This document shows, one piece after another, positions 6,811 through 12,467 of a stretch of DNA of 12,467 nucleotides. The notes under the pieces were generated by a model that was given only the letters and a program-made list of their open reading frames with translations, made no database searches and was not told where the DNA came from. The stretch covers positions 1-12,467 of the forward strand of contig CAMXUZ010000239.1 of the NCBI GenBank assembly GCA_947251855.1. The letters are read 5' to 3'. Numbering within the stretch: the stretch's first letter is position 1; every line of letters starts with the position of its first letter. This DNA is from an uncultured Ruaniaceae bacterium (lineage in GTDB: Bacteria > Actinomycetota > Actinomycetes > Actinomycetales > Beutenbergiaceae). The position numbers were made by a program, and so were the translations under genes.

Positions 6811-7788
6811 CTAGCGATCGAGAAGCTGCCGGATCTCGTTCAACGTCGTATTGCGGTGATCGCGGGCGGCGAGCGCTTCGTCGATCCCTACGGATCGGAA
6901 CCGCACCGTGTCCCCCGTCTTCGCCTGCCCGAACAGGTCGCGGTCGACGGAGATCACGGTGGCGATGGTTGTGTATCCGCCACCGGTGACGGCGTCCCCG
7001 AGCAGCACGATGGGTTCGTTCCCGCCGGGGATCTGCACTGATCCCAGCGGGTAGCCGAGGTCCACGACGTTCGCCGGGTCGCTTCCCGCGCCGAAGGGCT
7101 GCTCCCGCTCGACGAAGTCGAGCGTGCCGCCCCGGAGCCGGTAGCCGACCCGGTCGGCGTCCTTGGTCACCTTCCACGGGGTTTCTAAGAAGGATGCGAG
7201 CCCGGAATCCGCCAGTCGATAGGAGCACAAGCCGATCACGGCGCGCGCAGTGATATCGGCGCTGAACTCGGGGATCAGGTGCTCGGGGAGGGTGGCGCCG
7301 CTCCTGGAAGGCTGACCGTCTGCGAGTGGGAGAACATCGCCGTCAGCAACGGCGCGCCCCTCGTGCCCGCCCAGACCGATGAGGGTGTACGTCGAGCGTG
7401 AGCCGAGGTAGAGGGGAACGTCAACTCCCCCACTGATCGCGATGTACGGTCGGGCGCCGCTGCTGATCATCCCGAATGCGAGGAGGTCGCCGGCCCGTAC
7501 CTCGGTGCTCGCCCACATCTCGAGGGGGTCACCGTTGAGGGTCGCCCCGGCGTCACCGCCCGTGACAGCGATCGTCCGATCGTCGGTGAATTCCAAGGAG
7601 GGGCCGATGTACGTCGCCTCCAGGGCTGCCTCGTCCTCCGCGTTACCCACGAGGAGGTTGGCGACCCGAAAGGAGAACTGATCCATCGCCCCCGAGGGCG
7701 GCATCCCGATCGAATACTGGCCGGGGCGCCCCAAGTCTTGAACCGTCGTCGACAATCCGCCCGAGATCACTTTCACCTGCGCGCTCAT
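6811..7788 (-). CDS. AHS2/KipA-type carboxyltransferase-domain protein (PxpC-like)
   Basis: A 325-residue protein of the AHS2 family, which includes PxpC of 5-oxoprolinase, KipA, and half of the urea carboxylase carboxyltransferase region. Landmarks are GLSTTVQDLGRPG (11-23), GMPPSGAMDQFSFRVANLLV (28-47), ALEATYIGPSLEF (55-67), AVTGGDAGATLNG (74-86), GGVDVPLYLGSRSTYTLIG (120-138) and GGHEGR (140-145). The GGHEGR run recalls the GGHAGR of urea carboxylase. Family proteins act with an AHS1 partner. Its ATG overlaps the stop of the AHS1 gene as ATGA (7785-7788), which fits a stoichiometric AHS1-AHS2 complex. Length is normal for the family (about 300-330). With a biotin carboxylase and a carrier next door, carboxyl transfer from biotin is more likely than a purely biotin-independent 5-oxoprolinase reaction. 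Confidence 0.9.
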   Translation of the reverse strand: MSAQVKVISGGLSTTVQDLGRPGQYSIGMPPSGAMDQFSFRVANLLVGNAEDEAALEATYIGPSLEFTDDRTIAVTGGDAGATLNGDPLEMWASTEVRAGDLLAFGMISSGARPYIAISGGVDVPLYLGSRSTYTLIGLGGHEGRAVADGDVLPLADGQPSRSGATLPEHLIPEFSADITARAVIGLCSYRLADSGLASFLETPWKVTKDADRVGYRLRGGTLDFVEREQPFGAGSDPANVVDLGYPLGSVQIPGGNEPIVLLGDAVTGGGYTTIATVISVDRDLFGQAKTGDTVRFRSVGIDEALAARDHRNTTLNEIRQLLDR

Positions 7789-8684
7789 CGGTATAGCACC
7801 TCCAATAGGTGAGTGTTGACGGCCTGCGGATCCCGCAGGAATGCCGCCGGGGAGAACTCCACGTCGCGTTGGAGGTATCGGAAACTTCCGTCCTCGACCT
7901 TGGCGCGGGTTTCATCGAACTCGCTCCGGTCGACGGACCGGTAGCGAAGGATGTCACCCGCGCGCGGGAAGACTATCGAATGGTCGAAGTCGGGGTGGTC
8001 CTGGGCGACGTTGAGTACCGGCGTCGCCGAGATCCCATACAGTTGGTAACCGCCCGCTCCCTGCACGGGGTAGACGACCGAGAATGCCCCGCCGATGCCG
8101 AAGGCCCGCTCGGGGGTGAAGGTGCGCGGCCAGACGTACTTCGGCACCTCGACCTGGCGCTCGCGCGGCTCGAGTTGGTAGCAGAAGGGGAGCCCGGGAA
8201 CGAAACCGAGCATCGTCACGAGCCACGGATTGCCCGCCAGGTGGTCGATGAATGCCTGCACGCTCTCGAACCCGTTGGTCCGCGCCCCGTACTCGAGGTC
8301 GGTGCTCTCCGGGTCTTGGTGATGGGCACGGAAACGCATCATCGCCTCGTGGGTCCACGGGTCGTTGTACAGGATCGGGATGTCAACGATCCGGGTCTCC
8401 AGGGTGAACCCCTCGGGGATCTCCTGGTACCTCCCGTCGAGCTCCTTGACCAGCGACATGAGCTCCCTGGGCGGGAGTACGTCGGGATCGTATCGGATGA
8501 GGTATGACGCGTTCGATGGGCAGATATCGACGATCCCAGGAAGGTCCCGCTCCCCCAGCGCCTGGGTGATGAGGGTCGCTTTGATATTCGCTTCCATGCT
8601 CATCTCTTCGTCGATCTCGACGAAGATGAACTCATCGCCACCGAACTCATATCGCGCGGGAGGCAACTGCATTGTTGTGCTCAT
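7785..8684 (-). CDS. AHS1/KipI-type carboxyltransferase-domain protein, urea-carboxylase-like (PxpB-like)
   Basis: A 299-residue AHS1 protein, longer than typical PxpB/KipI (about 220-240). Numbering is from the start chosen here. GGDEFIFVEID (15-25) and LIRYDPDVL (62-70) are AHS1 landmarks. The central region, with DIPILYNDPWTHEAMMRF (101-118), NPWLVTMLGFVPGLPF (152-167), PKYVWPRTFTPERAFGIGG (181-199) and GAGGYQLYG (209-217), follows what I remember of the urea carboxylase AHS1 domain (KYNPARTWTPEGAVGIGG, PGGYQLVG). Classical KipI instead has PR-x-x-VPAGSVAIAG and GGWQLIG. A longer frame opens at 8726, but the ATG at 8682-8684 has an AGGAG ribosome site five bases away that overlaps the stop of the LamB/YcsF gene, while the longer start would overlap that gene by about 34 bases. 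The AHS2 gene overlaps it downstream. Confidence 0.9.
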   Translation of the reverse strand: MSTTMQLPPARYEFGGDEFIFVEIDEEMSMEANIKATLITQALGERDLPGIVDICPSNASYLIRYDPDVLPPRELMSLVKELDGRYQEIPEGFTLETRIVDIPILYNDPWTHEAMMRFRAHHQDPESTDLEYGARTNGFESVQAFIDHLAGNPWLVTMLGFVPGLPFCYQLEPRERQVEVPKYVWPRTFTPERAFGIGGAFSVVYPVQGAGGYQLYGISATPVLNVAQDHPDFDHSIVFPRAGDILRYRSVDRSEFDETRAKVEDGSFRYLQRDVEFSPAAFLRDPQAVNTHLLEVLYR

Positions 8685-8689
8685 CGAGT

Positions 8690-8694
8690 CTCCT
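8690..8694 (-). promoter_or_regulatory. Ribosome binding site deciding the AHS1 gene start
   Basis: AGGAG on the minus strand, five bases before the ATG at 8682-8684 and overlapping the TAG stop (8693-8695) of the LamB/YcsF gene. It supports the 299-residue AHS1 product over the 313-residue alternative and suggests translational coupling. Confidence 0.7.
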
Positions 8695-9460
8695 ATTCGT
8701 GGGCGTGCAGAGGGCGTATGGTCCAACCCAGGTCGCGGACGCGGGAGACGACCGCGCGGGCGTTGTCCTCCGCGCCGGGCCGGTCGGAGTGCAGGCAGAT
8801 GGTGTCAGCGTGCATGGGTACCTCGACCCCGTTCACGGAACGAATCGTTCCGCTGAGGATGCGCTCTGCCTGGTCGGCGCACCAGGCCGCTTCCCGGCGC
8901 TGGTTCTCGGGGTCGATGATGATGTGCCCGTCGTCGGAATATTCCAGATCGGCGAAGGCTTCCGCGGCGACCCGGTGGCCGCGATCGCGCTGCCGCCCCG
9001 CGCATTCCCCTGCCTCCAGCACGATCGTCAACGCCGGGTCGTATTCCCCCACGGCGTCGGCAACCGCATCAGCGACCGCGTCGTCTTTGAGGATCAGCCC
9101 GTACAGGCTCCCGTGCGGTTTGACGTGCCGCAGCGGCACCCCCTCGTGCTCCGCGAAGGCCCGCAGGGCCCCGGTCTGGTACAGGACCGCTTGCGCGGCC
9201 TCTGTCGGCGAGAGGGCCATGGCGCGCCGTCCGAACCCCATGAGATCCGGGAACCCGGGATGGGACCCGAGCGCGAGGTCGTGTGCGCGGGCGAGAGCGA
9301 CGGACCTCGCCATCGTCGCCGGATCGCCGGCGTGCCACCCGCAGGCGACGTTGATCGAGGTGATCACCGGTGCCAGCTCTTCATCGGCCCCTAGCGTCCA
9401 CTGCCCGAAGCTCTCTCCCGCATCCGCATTGATATCAATGTTTCGAGCTTCGCTACCCAA
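8693..9460 (-). CDS. LamB/YcsF family protein (PxpA-like)
   Basis: A 255-residue LamB/YcsF protein. PxpA of this family is the 5-oxoprolinase subunit that works with PxpB and PxpC in ATP-dependent opening of the pyroglutamate lactam. Conserved blocks are DINADAGESFG (9-19), INVACGWHAGDPATM (36-50), GSHPGFPDLMGFGRR (65-79), VKPHGSLYG (113-121) and ADTICLHSDRP (218-228). The usual FADRxY...LVPR stretch reads FADLEYSDDGHIIIDPE here (169-185), so an arginine conserved in ordinary PxpA appears lost. The start is TTG (9458-9460): an in-frame TAA lies 15 bases upstream, an AAAGGTGG ribosome site is well placed, and no ATG or GTG suits better. It is first in the block; the AHS1 gene starts eight bases after its stop. 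Family is certain. The substrate may not be 5-oxoproline, given the biotin genes and this divergence. Confidence 0.91.
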   Translation of the reverse strand: MGSEARNIDINADAGESFGQWTLGADEELAPVITSINVACGWHAGDPATMARSVALARAHDLALGSHPGFPDLMGFGRRAMALSPTEAAQAVLYQTGALRAFAEHEGVPLRHVKPHGSLYGLILKDDAVADAVADAVGEYDPALTIVLEAGECAGRQRDRGHRVAAEAFADLEYSDDGHIIIDPENQRREAAWCADQAERILSGTIRSVNGVEVPMHADTICLHSDRPGAEDNARAVVSRVRDLGWTIRPLHAHE

Positions 9461-9485
9461 TTGAGACCACCTTTAGTCCGGAGTG

Positions 9486-9521
9486 GAACACCATGTTAGC
9501 AGCAAGGTAATCGCACCTGAA
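9486..9521 (-). promoter_or_regulatory. Weak candidate promoter for the pxp-like/biotin block
   Basis: On the minus strand a -10-like TAACAT (9493-9498) lies 17 bases from a poor -35-like TTCAGG (9516-9521). Transcription would start near 9486 and give a leader of about 25 bases before the TTG start. The -10 overlaps a small palindrome, AACA-CCA-TGTT (9487-9497), that could be an operator. The -35 matches only three of six bases, so the call is tentative. Confidence 0.25.
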
Positions 9522-9607
9522 GGAGCCGCGACACTCGTCGGTAGTCCCTGCGAACTGGGGCCGTGCCTCACTAACTCTCCCCCGCGAAATGCTGTTCGGG
9601 ATCTGAG

Positions 9608-9874
9608 GTGAGTTTCGTATGCTCGGCGACTAACGTGCGCGTGGACCCCCAACTTCTTCCTCGGGCCGGTGCCGCGCCAGAACGCTTGAGCGATACGGAT
9701 TACCTCGAGGTCCCGATCGTGGGTACTCATAAAGCTGAGGTTGCTCACCTCCCAGAAGTACATTCCGCTTCTGTTGATCGGATCCTCATTGCCCAGGCGC
9801 GTGTTGAGGGGGTCCCCTTCATCGCGGCGGATAAGAGGCTCGGCGCCTACGGGCATCCGGTACAGATCGTCTAA
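9608..9874 (+). pseudogene. Truncated VapC-like PIN-domain toxin remnant
   Basis: The frame from about 9688 to the TAA at 9872-9874 encodes the C-terminal third of a VapC/PIN-domain ribonuclease. DYLEVPIVGTHKAEVAHLP resembles the family's ELPI...HA...LP stretch. VDRILIAQARVEG matches the conserved D-R-x-L-I-A-Q-A motif with its catalytic aspartate. FIAADKRLGAYGHPVQIV matches the TAD...YGVPV end. The N-terminal half, including the LLLDTH strand with the first catalytic aspartate, is missing: upstream sequence in this frame has no PIN character and reaches a stop at 9572-9574. The usual HHRDPFDR is degraded to VHSASVDR. The GTG at 9608 and the first 25 or so codons may be chance coding. No VapB-type antitoxin is adjacent. 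I take it as a dead toxin-antitoxin remnant; a short expressed protein cannot be excluded. Confidence 0.6.
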
Positions 9875-9905
9875 CGACCCCGGAAGTAGGGCAGACTGAA
9901 GGGCG

Positions 9906-12446
9906 ATGACTGCTTTACCTGCCCCGAATTCCCACCCGTCTGAAGAAGACCTCATCGACTCGTTCACCACGTGGACCGAGAGCCGCGGCTTCGAGCTGTA
10001 CCCGCACCAGGAGGAGGCGCTGTGGGAGATCGTCACCGATTCCCACGTCATCGCCTCCACCCCCACGGGTTCGGGAAAGTCGTTGATCGCCGTCGCCGCC
10101 CACGCCGTCGCGCTCGCCCGGGGCCAACGGTCGGTGTACACCGCCCCGCTGAAGGCGCTGGTGAGCGAGAAGTTCTTCGATCTCGTGGAGATCTTCGGCG
10201 CGGAGAACGTGGGGATGCTCACGGGTGATTCCGCGATCAATCCCGGTGCCCCGATCATCTGCTGCACCGCGGAGGTGCTCGCGAACCAGGCGCTGCGGGA
10301 GGGGGAGGAAACCCCCTACCACTGGGTGATCATGGACGAATTCCACTTCTACGCCGACCCCCAGCGAGGGTGGGCGTGGCAGGTGCCGCTGCTGCAGATG
10401 CCGAATTCACGGTTCGTTCTCCTCTCGGCGACATTGGGTGATGTGACGAAGTTCGTCGAGGATCTCCGACGGCGTACGGGGGCTTCCGTAGCCGTGATCG
10501 ACTCGGCGGAGCGCCCCGTGCCGCTGTCGTTCTTCTACGTGATCCAGCCGTTACAAGAGGTGCTGAAGGAACTCGTGGAGACCCACCGCGCCCCGGTGTA
10601 CGTGGTGCACTTCACCCAAGCCGCCGCGGTCGCGCAGGCCCAGGCCCTCACCTCGATGGCGCTCGCCACCCGCGCCGAGCGGGATGCGATCGCAGCCGAG
10701 ATCGGCGACTTCTCGTTCTCCCGCGGGTTCGGCCAGACCCTCTCACGCCTCCTGCGCCATGGGATCGGGGTGCACCACGCGGGGATGCTCCCCCGCTACC
10801 GGCGCCTGGTGGAGCGGCTCACGCAGGCGGGCCTGCTCAAGGTCATCTGCGGCACCGATACGCTCGGGGTGGGGATCAACGTGCCGATCCGCACGGTGGT
10901 GTTCACCGGGCTCACGAAGTTCGATGGGGTGCGGTCCCGGCACTTGAATAACCGGGAGTTCCACCAGATCGCCGGGCGGGCGGGCCGCGCCGGGTACGAC
11001 ACCCAGGGCGACGTGCTCGTTCTCGCCCCCGAGCACGTCATCGAGAACGCCAAAGCGCTCGCGAAGGCGGGTGACGATGAACGCAAACGCAAGAAGATCA
11101 CCCGCAAGAAGGCCCCCACCGGGGTGGTCAATTGGACGGAGAAGACCTTCGAGCGTCTCCGGGACGGGGAACCCGAGCCGCTGAGTTCACAGTTCCGCAT
11201 CTCGCACGCCCTCGTGCTCAACGTGCTCGCCCGCTGGGAGGACCCGGTGGAGGTGATGTACGAACTCATCACCGATAATCACGAGGAACCGGTGCCGTGG
11301 AATCCCCATCTTCGCGATGCGATCCGCATCTTCCGCTCGCTGCGCGCCGCCGGGGTGATCGAGCACCTGACGACCCCCGATTCGATGGGCCGCAAGGTTC
11401 GCCTCGTTCACGACCTGCCCTCCGACTTCGCCCTCAATGCTCCCCTATCGCCGTTCGCCCTCGCCGCGCTGGAGCTGCTCGAACCGGATTCGGAAGATTA
11501 CGCGCTCGACGTCGTCTCCGTGATCGAGGCGACCTTGGAGAACCCTCGGCCGCTGCTCGTCGCCCAGGAACGTGAAGCCAAGGGCGAGGCGATCGCAGAG
11601 ATGAAGGCCGACGGCCTCGATTACACCGATCGGATGAACGCGCTGGAGGAGATCACCTATCCCCGCCCGCTCGCGGAACTGCTCGAAGCCGCGCTGGCGG
11701 AGTACGCGAGCGCGCACCCGTGGGTGAACGACCACGAGCTCAAACCTAAGTCCGTGGTGCGGGACATGGTGGAAAAAGCGATGACCTTCGCCGAGCTCAT
11801 CTCCCACTACGGCCTGTCCCGGTCCGAGGGCGTGGTGCTGCGGTACCTCAACGATGCCACGAAGGCGCTGCGGCAGGTCGTTCCCGAAGAGATGTTCACC
11901 GAGGAACTCACCGACATCTCCACCTGGCTCACCGAAACGGTCCGCTCGGTGGATTCCTCCCTCCTCGCCGAGTGGGAAGCACTCGCGGCAGGGGATCCGG
12001 AAGAAGCCGCCCGGGTCGCCGCGAGCGCGGCGGAAGGGGCCGATCCGGTGCTCGAGCGGGATCGGCCGATCACCGCGAACGAGCGGGCGTTCACGATCAT
12101 GGTGCGTAACGCCGTCTACCGGCGCCTCGACCTGCTCGACCGGGAGGATTACGCCGCGCTCGCCGCGATGGATTCCGGGCAGGAGGGAGCATGGTCGGCC
12201 GCGCAGTGGGCGACGGCCGCCGAGCCGTACTGGCAGGAATACACGGACCTGGGCACGGGGAACGAGGCCCGCGGGGCGCAGATGACGACGATCTCAAAAT
12301 CGGACCGAACGTGGCAGGTCACCCAGATCCTTTCGGATCCGGAAGGGGACAACGACTGGCGGATGCAGCTGGAGGTGGATATCTCCGCGAGCGCGGAGGC
12401 CGGCGAGCCGGTGACGAAGGTGACCGGGCTGGGGCCACTGACGTAG
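9906..12446 (+). CDS. Ski2-like DEAD/DEAH-box helicase with DUF3516-like C-terminus
   Basis: An 846-residue superfamily 2 helicase, expected to unwind RNA or structured nucleic acid with ATP in the cytoplasm. A Q-motif-like YPHQEEAL (32-39) precedes motif I STPTGSGKS (51-59). Motif Ia is TAPLKAL (79-85), motif II MDEFHFY (143-149, DExH type), motif III LLSATLG (172-178), motif V GTDTLGVGIN (316-325) and motif VI QIAGRAGRAG (354-363). GIGVHHAGMLPRYR (286-299) is the Ski2/Mtr4/HelY-type segment between motifs IV and V. From about 380 on, the acidic C-terminal half resembles DUF3516, found in actinobacterial helicases; that domain call is from memory. All motifs are intact. The ATG at 9906 has only a weak AAGGG before it and lies 31 bases after the PIN remnant. 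The gene stands alone, with no nuclease or methylase partner visible. Confidence 0.92.
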   Translation: MTALPAPNSHPSEEDLIDSFTTWTESRGFELYPHQEEALWEIVTDSHVIASTPTGSGKSLIAVAAHAVALARGQRSVYTAPLKALVSEKFFDLVEIFGAENVGMLTGDSAINPGAPIICCTAEVLANQALREGEETPYHWVIMDEFHFYADPQRGWAWQVPLLQMPNSRFVLLSATLGDVTKFVEDLRRRTGASVAVIDSAERPVPLSFFYVIQPLQEVLKELVETHRAPVYVVHFTQAAAVAQAQALTSMALATRAERDAIAAEIGDFSFSRGFGQTLSRLLRHGIGVHHAGMLPRYRRLVERLTQAGLLKVICGTDTLGVGINVPIRTVVFTGLTKFDGVRSRHLNNREFHQIAGRAGRAGYDTQGDVLVLAPEHVIENAKALAKAGDDERKRKKITRKKAPTGVVNWTEKTFERLRDGEPEPLSSQFRISHALVLNVLARWEDPVEVMYELITDNHEEPVPWNPHLRDAIRIFRSLRAAGVIEHLTTPDSMGRKVRLVHDLPSDFALNAPLSPFALAALELLEPDSEDYALDVVSVIEATLENPRPLLVAQEREAKGEAIAEMKADGLDYTDRMNALEEITYPRPLAELLEAALAEYASAHPWVNDHELKPKSVVRDMVEKAMTFAELISHYGLSRSEGVVLRYLNDATKALRQVVPEEMFTEELTDISTWLTETVRSVDSSLLAEWEALAAGDPEEAARVAASAAEGADPVLERDRPITANERAFTIMVRNAVYRRLDLLDREDYAALAAMDSGQEGAWSAAQWATAAEPYWQEYTDLGTGNEARGAQMTTISKSDRTWQVTQILSDPEGDNDWRMQLEVDISASAEAGEPVTKVTGLGPLT

Positions 12447-12467
12447 ATGACGTGGGCCGCTCTCAGC
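12447..12467 (+). CDS. Possible start of a next gene, cut by the window edge
   Basis: An ATG follows directly on the TAG stop of the helicase and the frame stays open for the seven codons left (MTWAALS). A directly abutting start would suggest coupling to the helicase, but so few codons prove nothing. Confidence 0.15.

Larger units (their letters stand above)
9461..9905. other. Divergent intergenic region, non-coding apart from a PIN-toxin remnant
   Basis: This 445-base stretch separates the LamB/YcsF gene (-) from the helicase gene (+). From 9461 to about 9600 I see no gene on either strand, only the ribosome site and weak promoter of the pxp-like block. The rest holds the PIN-domain remnant described separately. 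No antitoxin gene, tRNA or insertion-sequence end was recognised. Confidence 0.5.

Noticed and set aside
9473..10267. Minus-strand open frame of 264 codons across the PIN remnant and the helicase start
   Set aside because: It lies antisense to the conserved helicase motifs I and Ia and shows no family motif of its own.
9608..12446. PIN remnant plus helicase as an antiphage defence system
   Set aside because: The PIN part lacks its N-terminal catalytic half, and the helicase resembles an ordinary actinobacterial DUF3516 helicase with no nuclease, methylase or sensor gene beside it.

Overview
The window is GC-rich with actinobacterial character. The strongest pointer is the last gene, a Ski2-like helicase whose C-terminal half resembles the DUF3516 domain of actinobacterial helicases. 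No rRNA, tRNA, CRISPR array or insertion sequence was seen. The genus cannot be told from the sequence alone.

Layout. 1-202: no gene recognised. 203-862 (-): a MocA/CoxI-like molybdenum-cofactor nucleotidyltransferase. 953-2629 (+): a bile acid:sodium symporter family transporter, then a nucleotidyltransferase-fold protein of unknown substrate. 2652-9460 (-): a six-gene block reading pxpA-like, pxpB-like, pxpC-like, biotin carboxyl carrier, biotin carboxylase, then a large molybdopterin-binding dehydrogenase subunit. The first five genes are tightly packed, with two ATGA overlaps and gaps of 8 and 49 bases. The dehydrogenase gene follows after 134-136 bases that hold a possible promoter and a 12-bp inverted repeat. 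9461-9905: mostly non-coding, with the degraded C-terminal end of a VapC-like PIN toxin gene. 9906-12446 (+): the helicase.

How the genes may work together. The AHS1 (PxpB-like) and AHS2 (PxpC-like) proteins resemble the carboxyltransferase region of urea carboxylase more than they resemble plain 5-oxoprolinase subunits. With the separate biotin carboxylase and the 77-residue carrier they make up the complete domain set of urea carboxylase, split over four polypeptides. A LamB/YcsF (PxpA-like) protein stands where allophanate hydrolase would be. No acetyl-CoA carboxylase carboxyltransferase is present, so this is probably not fatty-acid synthesis. My inference is a biotin- and ATP-dependent enzyme that carboxylates and then opens an amide, lactam or urea-like substrate.

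The neighbouring molybdenum hydroxylase large subunit (SYRGAGR active-site loop, not the CO-dehydrogenase type) could make such a lactam by hydroxylating an N-heterocycle next to nitrogen. The MocA-like protein could mature its cofactor and the BASS transporter could move a substrate. This pathway is a hypothesis. The FeS and FAD subunits that such dehydrogenases normally need are not in the window.
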